A DNA stretch of 64,000 nucleotides from Marinobacter salexigens (lineage in GTDB: Bacteria > Pseudomonadota > Gammaproteobacteria > Pseudomonadales > Oleiphilaceae). Below the pieces are notes generated by a model that did no database searches, was not told the DNA's origin, and saw only the letters and a list, made by a program, of their open reading frames with translations. The stretch spans positions 558,001-622,000 of the forward strand of contig NZ_NIHC01000003.1 of NCBI RefSeq assembly GCF_002806945.1, written 5' to 3'. The translations under genes and the position numbers were made by a program. Shown piece by piece: positions 28,187-37,505 of this stretch (positions are counted from its first letter, which is position 1; each line of letters starts with the position of its first letter).

Positions 28187-29221
28187 ATGGATATTACTGA
28201 ACTGCTTGCCTTCTCGGCGAAACAGGGTGCGTCTGATTTGCATCTTTCCGCCGGCCTGCCACCGATGATTCGTGTTGATGGCGATGTTCGCCGCATCAAC
28301 CTTCCGCCCATGGAGCACAAAGAGGTTCACGGGCTGATCTACGACATCATGAACGACAAGCAGCGCAAGGACTACGAGGAATTTCTGGAAACGGACTTTT
28401 CCTTCGAAGTGCCCGGTGTTGCCCGCTTCCGTGTTAACGCCTTTAATCAGAACCGTGGTGCTGGTGCCGTTTTCCGTACTATCCCCTCAAAAGTTCTGAC
28501 AATGGAAGACCTTGGCATGGGCCAGGTGTTCAAGGATATTTCCTCTGTGCCCCGGGGGCTAGTGTTGGTTACCGGGCCAACGGGTTCGGGTAAGTCGACC
28601 ACCCTGGCGGCCATGATTGATTACATCAACGATACCCGTTACGAGCACGTTTTAACGATAGAAGACCCGATCGAATTTGTGCATGACTCCAAAAAGTGTC
28701 TGGTTAACCAGCGGGAAGTGCATAGGGATACCCTCGGTTTTAACGAAGCTCTGCGTTCCGCCTTGCGGGAAGACCCCGATATTATCCTCGTTGGTGAGCT
28801 TCGGGACCTGGAGACCATCCGTTTGGCGCTTACTGCGGCAGAAACAGGGCACTTGGTGTTCGGCACCCTGCACACCACCTCGGCAGCAAAAACCATCGAC
28901 CGGGTTGTGGATGTTTTCCCGGCTCAGGAAAAGTCCATGGTGCGCTCCATGCTTTCCGAATCTTTGCAGGCGGTTGTTTCCCAGACTCTGATGAAAAAAA
29001 TGGGCGGTGGGCGTATCGCCGCGCACGAAATCATGATTGGTACATCTGCCATCCGGAACCTGATTCGCGAAGACAAAATTGCCCAGATGTACTCATCCAT
29101 TCAAACCGGTGGCTCGCTGGGCATGCAGACGCTGGATCAGTGCCTTGAGCGTTTGTTGCATAAAGGTCTGATTTCCCGCGAGGCTGCGCGGGTGAAAGCG
29201 AAGATGCCAGACAACTTTTGA
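28187..29221 (+). CDS. pilT: type IV pilus retraction ATPase PilT
   Basis: A 344-residue hexameric secretion-type ATPase that retracts type IV pili in the cytoplasm at the pilus base. Walker A GPTGSGKSTT, the Asp-box region, Walker B IILVGELRD, the His-box AAETGHLVFGTLHTTSA and the C-terminal AIRNLIRE motif specific to PilT are intact. The ATG at 28187 gives the canonical MDITELLAFSAKQ start with GAGG upstream; a longer frame to 28082 is unconserved. pilU follows after 175 bp that hold a large inverted-repeat element. Confidence 0.97.
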   Translation: MDITELLAFSAKQGASDLHLSAGLPPMIRVDGDVRRINLPPMEHKEVHGLIYDIMNDKQRKDYEEFLETDFSFEVPGVARFRVNAFNQNRGAGAVFRTIPSKVLTMEDLGMGQVFKDISSVPRGLVLVTGPTGSGKSTTLAAMIDYINDTRYEHVLTIEDPIEFVHDSKKCLVNQREVHRDTLGFNEALRSALREDPDIILVGELRDLETIRLALTAAETGHLVFGTLHTTSAAKTIDRVVDVFPAQEKSMVRSMLSESLQAVVSQTLMKKMGGGRIAAHEIMIGTSAIRNLIREDKIAQMYSSIQTGGSLGMQTLDQCLERLLHKGLISREAARVKAKMPDNF

Positions 29222-29240
29222 CCCTGAGCTGCTCGGGCAG

Positions 29241-29346
29241 GAGAGGGGTGGCAAGGGGCGCAGGGACACGCCGTGAATACGTCCGTGTAGGCTTGACGGC
29301 AGCATCCTTGCTGCCGACAGTCCCTGCGCCCCTTGCCACCCCTCTC
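29241..29346. repeat. 27-bp perfect inverted repeat with structured core (element A)
   Basis: Arms 29241-29267 and 29320-29346 are perfect reverse complements over 27 bp. The 52-nt core between them starts ACGC, contains A.AC.TCC.TGT..GCT.GAC, and holds a perfect 8-bp hairpin (29297-29304 with 29309-29316) with loop TCCT. The same plan, with different arms, is seen at 38328-38435. It sits between pilT and pilU and could form a very stable RNA or cruciform, act as a processing or termination site, or be a mobile repeat. Confidence 0.92.
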
Positions 29347-29396
29347 TCAGATTCTGACGAGTAGTCATTTAGTACAGAAAGCATAGGTAAAATAAA

Positions 29397-30518
29397 ATGG
29401 AATTCGAAAAGCTGCTTCGTCTCATGGTCGAGAAAGGGGGGTCAGACCTCTTTATCACCGCAGGTGTTCCTCCCAGCATGAAAGTGCACGGTAAAGTGCT
29501 GCCGGTTACCAAAAACGCACTAACGCCGGAGCAGACGAGGGAGCTGGTTTATGGCGCGATGACGGATAAGCAGCGCGTTGAGTTTGAGGAGTCTCACGAG
29601 TGCAACTTCGCGATCAGTGCCCGCGGCATTGGCCGTTTCCGGGTAAGTGCTTTCTTTCAGCGCAACCTGTGCGGCATGGTACTGCGACGGATTGAGGTGA
29701 AGATTCCTCAGGTTGACGATCTGGGGCTGCCGGATATTGTAAAAGAACTGGCCATGACCAAGCGTGGCCTGATCATGTTTGTGGGCGCCACAGGCACTGG
29801 TAAATCAACATCGCTGGCTGCCATGCTGGGCCACCGCAACCGCAATAGCCGTGGTCACATCATTTCCATCGAAGATCCCATTGAGTTCGTGCACCAGCAC
29901 CAGGGCTGCATTGTGACCCAGCGGGAAGTGGGCATTGATACCGAGAGTTTTGAAGTGGCGCTGAAAAATACCCTGCGCCAGGCTCCAGACGTTATCCTGA
30001 TTGGTGAGGTGCGCACCCGCCAGACCATGGAGTATTCGGTTCAGTTTGCCGAGACCGGTCACCTTTGCCTGGCAACACTGCACGCCAACAACGCCAACCA
30101 GGCGCTCGACCGGATTATCCAGTTCTTCCCGCCGGAACAGCACAACCAGATATGGATGGACTTATCGCTGAACCTCAAGGCCATTGTGGCGCAGCAGTTG
30201 ATTCCCACACCGGATGGTAAAGGCCGTAAGGCTGTTGTTGAGGTTCTGATCAATACGCCACTGGTTGCCGATCTGATTCGTAAGGGCGAGGTTCACAAGC
30301 TTAAAGAACTGATGTCCAAGTCCAACGAATCCGGTATGCGGACCTTCGACCAGGCGCTTTATGAGCTGTACGCTGAGGGCTCGATTACCTACGAAGATGC
30401 CTTGGCTCACGCCGATTCTGCCAACGACCTGCGCCTGATGATCAAACTGGGCGCGGATGCCCAGGGGGCAGACAAGCTTTCGTCCTCTGTTGACAAGTTG
30501 ACCATACAGGATAACTGA
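29397..30518 (+). CDS. pilU: type IV pilus ATPase PilU
   Basis: PilT paralogue of 373 residues. Walker A is GATGTGKSTS, the Walker B region reads ILIGEVRT, and the His-box is AETGHLCLATLHANNANQ. The AIRNLIRE motif of PilT is absent, as expected for PilU, and the C-terminus has an extra tail of about 25 residues after the ATPase domain. PilU assists PilT in forceful pilus retraction. It starts 175 bp after pilT; an intergenic inverted-repeat element could separate or tune their expression. Confidence 0.95.
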   Translation: MEFEKLLRLMVEKGGSDLFITAGVPPSMKVHGKVLPVTKNALTPEQTRELVYGAMTDKQRVEFEESHECNFAISARGIGRFRVSAFFQRNLCGMVLRRIEVKIPQVDDLGLPDIVKELAMTKRGLIMFVGATGTGKSTSLAAMLGHRNRNSRGHIISIEDPIEFVHQHQGCIVTQREVGIDTESFEVALKNTLRQAPDVILIGEVRTRQTMEYSVQFAETGHLCLATLHANNANQALDRIIQFFPPEQHNQIWMDLSLNLKAIVAQQLIPTPDGKGRKAVVEVLINTPLVADLIRKGEVHKLKELMSKSNESGMRTFDQALYELYAEGSITYEDALAHADSANDLRLMIKLGADAQGADKLSSSVDKLTIQDN

Positions 30519-30640
30519 CAAAGTATTGGCCGGTCGGGGTCGAAGTAGTTAGTAGTGTAAATTATTAGGATTGGCATTTGAGGCCATCAACCCCGGCTGC
30601 GTATACTCCGCCACATCCACACAATGGAGTTACCGCTGTT

Positions 30641-32143
30641 ATGAAAATTACAAATCTGAATCGAGCTATTCGGCTGGCCGCGCTGGCCGCAGTAGCTGCC
30701 CCGGCCAGCGTTTTCGCTGGTGGTTACACCCTCAACGAGCAGAGTGCGAGTGCCATGGGTGTTGCTAACGCCGGTGCGGCAGCAAATCCGGAAAATGCGT
30801 CTACCGTGTTCTTCAACCCAGCCGGCATGAGTCAGCTGAAGGGTACCAATATTTCTTTTGGTGCGGCTGTTTTGAGTATTGATGCTGAGGCAAAGAGAGC
30901 AGAGGCCCGGCGTAATGTGCCTGGTGCAAATCCAGTAATGGTTGATGGTAATCTTGGCGGTGATATTGCCGACCTGGCCGTACTCCCTAACTTTTACCTG
31001 ACCCACGAAATCAATGACTCCGTTGATGTGGGATTTGGTATCCATGCCCCATATGGCTTAGCTGCAGACTATGACGACAATTTTATTGGTCGCTATTTTG
31101 CTGATAAAACGGAACTGACCGCGATTGCATTTACTCCATCCATTTCTGTGAATAACGGCAATGGCTTATCGATGGGGCTAGGGTTTAACGTTATTTATGC
31201 TGAGGGTCGCCTGACAAAATATCAAGATGTGTCGGCTTCTGCCGTTCAGCAAGGTGCTACTCAGGGTGCACAGCAGGCTGTAGCTGCGCTCTTGGCTAAC
31301 AACCCTCAAGCTACGTCTCAGCAAATTGCTGCTGCCCAGCAGGCGGGTGCTGCGGCTGGACAGCAGCAGGCTTTGAACAATCTGCCAGCAGATCCCTATG
31401 CTGATATAGAAGGTGACGATATTGGCGTGACGATGCGGGTTGGATTCCTCTATGAATTGAATGATCGTACCCAGTTTGGGTTGTCGGCTCAAACAGGCAC
31501 GGAACTGCGGCTGAAAGGGGATGCCAAGATCTCCAATTTCCCGGGTTCGTCACAGCCCTTGACGGAAAAAGTAGAGGTTGCGCTGCCAGTTCCAGAAAGC
31601 ATTACCTTTGGGGCCAGGCACAGGTTAACCGATGAGTTCACAGTTCTGGCCGGTGCCACCTATGCTCGCTGGGGGCGCTTTGAGGAGCTGGATATCTATA
31701 GCCGGGAAGGTGGCACTGGTGCTGTTTCCAGCCTGGCTGGTGATCCTATAACCCACATTACCGAAAAGTGGCAAAATACGTGGCAGTTCAACCTTGGTGG
31801 TATCTGGCAGGCTACGCCTGAGTGGGCGTTCAAGGCAGGCTACGCTTGGGATGAGTCACCAGTCGACCAATATATTACAGCGCGTATTCCTTCCAGCGAT
31901 CGTCACTGGTTAACCCTTGGTGCGCAATGGAAAGATATTCAGAGCGGTTGGGGTGTCGACGTGGCAGTGGGTACGCTTCTGTTCACCGACGATCCCGAGT
32001 TCACCGAGCGAAATTATCAACATGCCAATCCGGACCAAGTGGCCAACCTGCCAGGAACAGCCATCGAAGATCCGAGTTATTATAAGGCGAAGTATGATCT
32101 GTCTGCCTGGAGTGCAGCCATCGAGGTCAGCAAAGCTTTCTAA
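30641..32143 (+). CDS. FadL/OmpP1/TodX family outer-membrane porin
   Basis: A 500-residue beta-barrel for hydrophobic substrates such as long-chain fatty acids. It has a signal peptide (cleavage near VFAGG, about residue 26), the N-terminal hatch sequence YTLNEQSASAMGVANAGAAA and the FFNPAGMSQL motif, and it ends with phenylalanine. Between two barrel strands (about residues 190-250) there is a Gln/Ala-rich helical insert (QQGATQGAQQAVAALL and onward) that is unusual for the family. The start at 30641 is chosen for its signal peptide. It converges with polA on a shared terminator. Confidence 0.92.
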   Translation: MKITNLNRAIRLAALAAVAAPASVFAGGYTLNEQSASAMGVANAGAAANPENASTVFFNPAGMSQLKGTNISFGAAVLSIDAEAKRAEARRNVPGANPVMVDGNLGGDIADLAVLPNFYLTHEINDSVDVGFGIHAPYGLAADYDDNFIGRYFADKTELTAIAFTPSISVNNGNGLSMGLGFNVIYAEGRLTKYQDVSASAVQQGATQGAQQAVAALLANNPQATSQQIAAAQQAGAAAGQQQALNNLPADPYADIEGDDIGVTMRVGFLYELNDRTQFGLSAQTGTELRLKGDAKISNFPGSSQPLTEKVEVALPVPESITFGARHRLTDEFTVLAGATYARWGRFEELDIYSREGGTGAVSSLAGDPITHITEKWQNTWQFNLGGIWQATPEWAFKAGYAWDESPVDQYITARIPSSDRHWLTLGAQWKDIQSGWGVDVAVGTLLFTDDPEFTERNYQHANPDQVANLPGTAIEDPSYYKAKYDLSAWSAAIEVSKAF

Positions 32144-32169
32144 GCACAGACTTAGCTAACTGGAAATGA

Positions 32170-32206
32170 AAAACGCCCGGTCGAGTCCTCTCACCGGGCG
32201 TTTTTA
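32170..32206. terminator. bidirectional terminator between fadL-like gene and polA
   Basis: The stem AACGCCCGGT...ACCGGGCGTT with a short loop is flanked by A-rich sequence on the left and TTTTTATT on the right, so it can end transcription from both the porin gene (plus strand) and polA (minus strand). Confidence 0.85.
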
Positions 32207-32207
32207 T

Positions 32208-34961
32208 TCAGTGTGCCTGATCCCAGTTATCACCCACGCCAGCTTCCACCAGCAGTGGCACTGCAAGCTTCGCCGCTTCAGACATGCGTTTGATCAGCCC
32301 CTCGCGAACCGCATCAACAGTTTCTTCTTTCACTTCAATGATCAGTTCATCATGTACCTGCATGGTCATGCGGGCGGTATCCGGGTGCTCTGAAAGCAGC
32401 CAGTTTTCCACTTCAATCATCGCCAGCTTGATGATGTCCGCAGCTGTGCCCTGCATGGGGGCGTTGATCGCTGTGCGCTCGGCGGCCTGTTGAAGTTGCT
32501 TGTTGCGGGCATTGATTTCCGGCAGGTACAGGCGTCGGCCAAACAAGGTTTCAACAAAACCGTCGTCGTGTGCCTGCTTGCGGATGTTGTCCATGTATTG
32601 CAGTACGCCCGGATAGCGCTCGAAGTAGCGGTCTATGTATTGCTGCGCCACCTTGCGCTCTACATCCAGCTGGCGAGCCAGCCCGAAAGCTGACATGCCA
32701 TAGATCAGGCCAAAGTTGATGGCCTTGGCGCTGCGGCGCTGGTCGCTGCTAACGTCACTTAAAGGCACACTGAACACTTCTGAGGCTGTCGCCTTGTGAA
32801 TGTCTTCACCGTTCTCGAACGCTGTCAAAAGCCCCTTGTCACCAGACAAGTGAGCCATGATCCTTAGCTCAATCTGGGAATAGTCAGCAGCCAGAAGCTT
32901 GAAGCCTTTTTCGGCAATAAACGCCTGGCGAATACGTCGGCCCTGTTCTGTGCGTACCGGAATGTTCTGCAGGTTGGGTTCTGATGAGCTCAGCCGGCCG
33001 GTGGCGGTTACAGCCTGGTGGTACGAGGTATGCACACGGCCTGTGCGATGGTGAATCAGTTCCGGCAGAGTGTCCGTATAGGTGGACTTGAGCTTGCTCA
33101 GGCTGCGGTGTTCCAGAATCAATCTGGGTAATTCGTGCTCATGGGCCAGCTCCTGCAAAACAGGTTCTGCGGTAGAAGGTGCGCCTTTTGGTGTTTTCTT
33201 GATGACTGGCAGCCCCATTTTCTCGTAGAAGATGGCCTGCAGCTGCTTGGGTGAAGCCAGGTTGAAGTTTTCGCCAGCCACATCGTGGGCAGCTTTTTCC
33301 AGCTCTGCCATTCGTTCTGCCAACTCCTGACTATGCTGGCGCAGGGTGCTTGCACTGATTAAAGTACCGCGCTGCTCCATGCGAGACAGAACAGGTACCA
33401 AGGGCAGGTCTATGTCTGTATAAACTGATTCCAGCTTGCCCACTTTGGTCAGTTGCGGGCGTATAGCCTGGTGGAGACGCAGGGTTATGTCTGCGTCTTC
33501 AGCGGCATAGGGGCCGGCTTTTTCCAGATCCAGCTGGTTAAAAGTGAGTTGTTTGGCCCCTTTGCCGGCAATGGATTCAAAGGAGATGGTTTCCTCACCC
33601 AGGTAGTTTCGGGCCAGAGTGTCCATGTCGTGGCGGGAGGACACGGAGTTCAGCACGTAAGACTCCACCATGGTGTCTTCGGCAATGCCTTCCAGGCATA
33701 TGTCGTGGTTGGCCAGCACGTTTTTGTCGTACTTCAGGTTCTGGCCCACTTTTTTCAGGTTCGGGTCTTCCAGTAGAGGTTTGAGTTGCGCCAGAACGTC
33801 ATCGCGATCAAGCTGCTCCGGGGCGCCCATATAATCGTGCCCAAATGGCACATAGGCGGCTTCGCCTGCTTCAATGGCAAAAGACACGCCCACCACTTCA
33901 GCGCTCATGTACTTCAGACTGGTTGTTTCGGTATCAAAAGCGAACAGCTCGGATTCCTTAAGCCTTGCTACCCACTCATCAAGCTCTGTTTGGCTGGTGA
34001 TTACGCTGTAGCGCTTGTCTTTTGGTGTCTGCGGGGTGTTGTCTGGGGCGCCGGGGCTTGAGGTTTCCTGGTCCTGTTCTTTTGTAACAGATTCTGATGT
34101 TTTTGCTTCCAGCTCTTCGGTCCAGCCGCGTAGCTCATACTCCCTGAACAGTTGCAGCAGCTCTTTGTCACTTTGTTGCCGTTCCTCCAGGTCTTCCAGG
34201 CCGAACGCCAGTTCCACATCCATTTTGATGGTGGCCAGTTCACGGCTTAATGGCAGGGTGTCGAGTGATTCGCGAAGATACTCGCCAATTTTCCCCTTGA
34301 TTTCATCGGCATGCTCCATTACTCCATCCAGGTTACCGTAGGCCTGCAACCACTTTGCCGCTGTTTTCGGGCCGCATTTATTGACACCGGGAATGTTATC
34401 CACCTTGTCGCCCACCAAGGCGAGATAGTCAATTATCTGGTCTGGGCGAACATCAAACTTTTCGACAACGCCGTCCCAGTCCGTGTGGACTTCGGTCATA
34501 GTGTTGATCAGGGTTACATGATCGCTCACCAGCTGAGCCATATCCTTGTCGCCGGTTGATACCACTACATCAATGCCCTTGCTGGTCGCTTCGTTGGCCA
34601 GAGTGCCGATCACATCGTCAGCCTCAACCCCTTCCACAATCAACAGTGGCAGGCCCATGGCTCTAACCATCTGGTGAATGGGTTCAATCTGTATAGCCAG
34701 GTCTTCCGGCATCGGTGGCCGGTTGGCTTTATACTCTTCGTACAGATCGTGGCGGAAGGTTTTTCCTTTGGCATCGAATACCACAACCACTTTGGAGCCG
34801 GGAAAGTCCTGGTCAAGGCGCCGAATCATCGCGATAACGCCTTTTATGGCGCCAGTGGGGTGGTTCTTGCTGGTGGTCAGTGGCGGAAGTGCATGATATG
34901 CACGGAATAAATAGGACGAACCGTCCACAAGCACCACGGGTGGGGTCTTTTGTTCAGTCAT
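32208..34961 (-). CDS. polA: DNA polymerase I
   Basis: A 917-residue polymerase with three domains. The N-terminal 5' nuclease starts VLVDGSSYLFRAYHAL, the 3'-5' exonuclease has intact ExoI FDTETTSL, and the polymerase domain has motif A DYSQIELR and motif C MQVHDELI. A Ser/Pro/Gln-rich linker (SVTKEQDQETSSPGAPDN) lies between the first two domains at about residue 300. The ATG at 34961 is chosen; a longer frame adds 16 unconserved residues. It is divergent from the DUF2782 gene, a pairing that I recall from Pseudomonas. Confidence 0.97.
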   Translation of the reverse strand: MTEQKTPPVVLVDGSSYLFRAYHALPPLTTSKNHPTGAIKGVIAMIRRLDQDFPGSKVVVVFDAKGKTFRHDLYEEYKANRPPMPEDLAIQIEPIHQMVRAMGLPLLIVEGVEADDVIGTLANEATSKGIDVVVSTGDKDMAQLVSDHVTLINTMTEVHTDWDGVVEKFDVRPDQIIDYLALVGDKVDNIPGVNKCGPKTAAKWLQAYGNLDGVMEHADEIKGKIGEYLRESLDTLPLSRELATIKMDVELAFGLEDLEERQQSDKELLQLFREYELRGWTEELEAKTSESVTKEQDQETSSPGAPDNTPQTPKDKRYSVITSQTELDEWVARLKESELFAFDTETTSLKYMSAEVVGVSFAIEAGEAAYVPFGHDYMGAPEQLDRDDVLAQLKPLLEDPNLKKVGQNLKYDKNVLANHDICLEGIAEDTMVESYVLNSVSSRHDMDTLARNYLGEETISFESIAGKGAKQLTFNQLDLEKAGPYAAEDADITLRLHQAIRPQLTKVGKLESVYTDIDLPLVPVLSRMEQRGTLISASTLRQHSQELAERMAELEKAAHDVAGENFNLASPKQLQAIFYEKMGLPVIKKTPKGAPSTAEPVLQELAHEHELPRLILEHRSLSKLKSTYTDTLPELIHHRTGRVHTSYHQAVTATGRLSSSEPNLQNIPVRTEQGRRIRQAFIAEKGFKLLAADYSQIELRIMAHLSGDKGLLTAFENGEDIHKATASEVFSVPLSDVSSDQRRSAKAINFGLIYGMSAFGLARQLDVERKVAQQYIDRYFERYPGVLQYMDNIRKQAHDDGFVETLFGRRLYLPEINARNKQLQQAAERTAINAPMQGTAADIIKLAMIEVENWLLSEHPDTARMTMQVHDELIIEVKEETVDAVREGLIKRMSEAAKLAVPLLVEAGVGDNWDQAH

Positions 34962-35048
34962 GTCAAAACGGATCCGGATTCTGATTGAAGCGTGGGTTGG
35001 CTTATGCAACTCTGTACTTAAAATGATGATCGAAAGGGTATCACGAAA

Positions 35049-35387
35049 ATGAAACGAATCACCTGCTCTGCTTTTTTGCTAGTTTGCGGCCTTGGTTCGG
35101 CACTGGCGCAGGAAAGCGGTGCCTTGAATGAGGGCCTTGTAGAAACGCCCAAAGAGCCGGTCGTGATTTCTGACTATCAGCCATCCAGCGCTGGCCCCCA
35201 GATTGTTATCCGGCCTGGCGAGGGTGAGGTGTTCTACGAGTACCGGGTGAACGGGCAGCTTATGGAGATCAAGGTGGTGCCAGAAGTGGGCCGTGAATAT
35301 TACCTGGTGCCCGCGGATGGCGGCGGTTGGATCCGGGAAACCGATTCCGGCATGCTGGTGCCTAGCTGGATTCTGTTCCGCTGGTAA
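35049..35387 (+). CDS. exported DUF2782 protein
   Basis: A 112-residue protein with a signal peptide (cleavage after ALAQ, about residue 20). The mature part (VISDYQPSSAGPQIVIRPGEGEVFYEYRVNG..MEIKVVPEVGREYYLVP) is the DUF2782 domain, a small beta-rich periplasmic domain of unknown function that is commonly found next to polA. It is divergent from polA across 87 bp. Confidence 0.85.
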   Translation: MKRITCSAFLLVCGLGSALAQESGALNEGLVETPKEPVVISDYQPSSAGPQIVIRPGEGEVFYEYRVNGQLMEIKVVPEVGREYYLVPADGGGWIRETDSGMLVPSWILFRW

Positions 35388-35601
35388 CCTGGCTGACAAG
35401 GGAGGAGTCCGTAAAAGTAACTATGCTGCATCGAGTGCGCCAAGTTGCTTTTAGTATGAACATTCTAATTTTTCACCGTAACCTTAGTTACAGATTCAGA
35501 GAAAGACGCTCAACCCTTTACTGGCTCAGCAAGTACAAATTGTGGTCAGAGTTGTAGGCAAGAGAGTCTGGAAAATCTTCATCAAGCTAAGGAGAAGTGA
35601 T

Positions 35602-36003
35602 ATGAGCAAACTTAAAACTTATCAGGAACAGCTTCAGGAAATCGTTGAGAAAGGCATCAATGCCGCTGAAGAGCAGCAGAAGAAGCTGGCAGCCAAGCCT
35701 TTCGACTTCGCTGAAAAGCTCGAAACCGAAGCGCGTGAGTACAGCGTTAAGTCTCTGCGTAAGCGTTACAACGGCTACAGCGACAGCTTGTTTGGCCAGC
35801 TGCGCACCCTGAACGACCGCTTTGGCAACTTTGCCGCTGAGCTGGTTGCGAAGCTTGAGAAAGAAGCAGCTGAAGGCGCAGATGCGGTTTCTGAAGCAGC
35901 AGACGATGTATCTAAAGCTGCCAAGGATGCCAAGAAGACTGTAACCGCCAAGAAGCCGGCCGCTAAGGCGACTGCGAAGAAGAAGCCAGCTGCTACTGCC
36001 TGA
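35602..36003 (+). CDS. phasin-like protein with histone-H1-like tail
   Basis: A 133-residue protein beginning at ATG 35602 after AAGGAG. Residues 1-85 are helical and amphipathic (EQLQEIVEKGINAAEEQQKK), resembling phasin-type granule-associated proteins. Residues 86-133 are a Lys/Ala/Pro-rich repeat tail (AKKPAAKATAKKKPAA), like histone H1 or PhaF. Phasins coat polyhydroxyalkanoate or other granules and the basic tail can bind DNA; this is inferred, and no PHA synthase gene is in the window. The 214-bp upstream gap is gene-free. Confidence 0.65.
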   Translation: MSKLKTYQEQLQEIVEKGINAAEEQQKKLAAKPFDFAEKLETEAREYSVKSLRKRYNGYSDSLFGQLRTLNDRFGNFAAELVAKLEKEAAEGADAVSEAADDVSKAAKDAKKTVTAKKPAAKATAKKKPAATA

Positions 36004-36052
36004 TTTCAAGGTTATGCAGTGATGCTTGCACGAAGTTAGTGCAGGCGAACAA

Positions 36053-36091
36053 GAAGGGGCACCAAGCTAGGTTTGGATGCCCCTTTTGTTT
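36053..36091. terminator. terminator between phasin-like and DUF4124 genes
   Basis: AAGGGGCA pairs with TGCCCCTT around a loop of about 17 nt, followed by TTTTGTTT on the plus strand, so it ends the phasin-like transcript. The minus-strand side is A/T-poor, so action on the converging DUF4124 transcript is less certain. Confidence 0.72.
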
Positions 36092-36129
36092 GGCCGATGG
36101 TATTGCGCTTACTCTGCAGCGAAGGCCGG

Positions 36130-36783
36130 CTAATCTTCGGAGTCAGCGGGTTCCAGTGACAGCGTGCGGGTTTCCCCGGTCACTCTTTCGAGTCGTTCGA
36201 TGTCTGTTTCGTACACTCGTTTCAAAGAGTCTATTTCCTGAGCTTGCCAGGAGATTTCCCGCTCAATATCACGAATCTGGGATTCAAGGCGGCGGATCTT
36301 GTCGAGGGTTGCCTCGGGTATTTTCTGGCCGGATCGCTCCATATTGGCTGCGCGGCTTTGTTCGCTGTCGAGCTGGCTTGATATAACGGAGATGTTGCCC
36401 CGCTTGAGCTGAATCAGTCCCCGCAGTTCATCCAGTTTGCGGTGCATGGCCTTGATGGCCTGATCAGGGTGGCTGAAACGTTTCAGGAGCTGTGCGTCTT
36501 GCTCGCGCTGAATCGCGAGTTCTTTCTGGCGCTGCTTTTCGGCCTCGCGCGCAGCGATTTCATCTGCAGTTGGCGCCGGGGGGATGGTTTCTATCACACG
36601 CCCGCTGGAGTTGAGGATGTCATAGCCGCGCTTGGTGGCCGGCTGTGGAATGGTGTTGCTGATGACGAGTTGGCCGTCTTCATCCGTGAAGCGATACATG
36701 CTGGCCTCTGCTTTGGCTGGCATAACCAGCGAAAGCAGAAATGCCGAGGCAGTAGCTGAAAATACGGTGCGGCGTTTGTGCAT
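36130..36783 (-). CDS. exported DUF4124 protein with coiled coil
   Basis: A 217-residue secreted or periplasmic protein. After a signal peptide (cleavage near AEAS, about residue 28) comes a DUF4124 domain (MYRFTDEDGQLVISNTIP), then a long coiled coil (about 65-200) rich in Glu, Arg and Gln. The start is the ATG at 36783, four bases after the pyrE stop and preceded by a GGAG inside pyrE; the TTG just before it is unlikely. It is probably co-transcribed with pyrE. The function is unknown. Confidence 0.8.
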   Translation of the reverse strand: MHKRRTVFSATASAFLLSLVMPAKAEASMYRFTDEDGQLVISNTIPQPATKRGYDILNSSGRVIETIPPAPTADEIAAREAEKQRQKELAIQREQDAQLLKRFSHPDQAIKAMHRKLDELRGLIQLKRGNISVISSQLDSEQSRAANMERSGQKIPEATLDKIRRLESQIRDIEREISWQAQEIDSLKRVYETDIERLERVTGETRTLSLEPADSED

Positions 36784-36786
36784 CAA

Positions 36787-37425
36787 TCAGACTCCATAGC
36801 GTTCCCGGTAGCTGGCTACCTTTGCGGCATGGCCAGAAAACTCCGGGTTGGTCTCAAGATAGTCTAAAATCTGTTCCAGGCGGATGATACTGACCACCGG
36901 AATACCAAATTCGCTTTCTACTTCCTGTATTGCAGAAAGCGCGCCTTTCCCCCGCTCCTGCCTGTCCAGCGCGATAAGTACGCCGGCCGGTTCGGCGCCG
37001 GAAGCGCGAATAAGGTCGATGGATTCGCGTATCGCAGTACCGGCAGTAATGACATCATCGACGATTAACACTTTGCCCTGCAATTGGGCGCCGACAATAT
37101 TACCGCCTTCACCGTGATCTTTCTTTTCTTTACGGTTGAAGGCAAAGGGCTTGCTGTTGCCCTCTTGGGCCAGCGCCATGGCGGTTACAGTGGCCAACGG
37201 AATGCCCTTATAGGCAGGCCCGAATATGATGTCATAATTAACGCCGCTGCGGTCGATGGCAGCTGCGTAGGCCTGGCTCAGATGTAGTAGGTCGTCTCCG
37301 GTGTTAAATAGCCCGGCGTTAAAAAAATACGGGCTGGTGCGACCGGATTTAAGAGTAAAATCACCAAAACGAAGTACATTGCGACGGATGGCGAATTCAA
37401 TGAATTTTTGCTGATAGTCGTGCAT
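36787..37425 (-). CDS. pyrE: orotate phosphoribosyltransferase
   Basis: PRTase of 212 residues converting orotate to OMP in pyrimidine synthesis. The N-terminal [17 protein letters not shown] motif is seen as [20 protein letters not shown], and the PRPP-binding loop reads [17 protein letters not shown]. The C-terminus ends SYRERYGV as in the family. The gene is divergent from crc, as in Pseudomonas. It is followed by the DUF4124 gene in the same message. Confidence 0.96.
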   Translation of the reverse strand: MHDYQQKFIEFAIRRNVLRFGDFTLKSGRTSPYFFNAGLFNTGDDLLHLSQAYAAAIDRSGVNYDIIFGPAYKGIPLATVTAMALAQEGNSKPFAFNRKEKKDHGEGGNIVGAQLQGKVLIVDDVITAGTAIRESIDLIRASGAEPAGVLIALDRQERGKGALSAIQEVESEFGIPVVSIIRLEQILDYLETNPEFSGHAAKVASYRERYGV

Positions 37426-37505
37426 GGCAAGGCTTCTGGCGGTGTGAATCTTTTAATAACGTGTGAAATCGGTATCATACACACAAACCGAATCAGGGAA
37501 CATGT

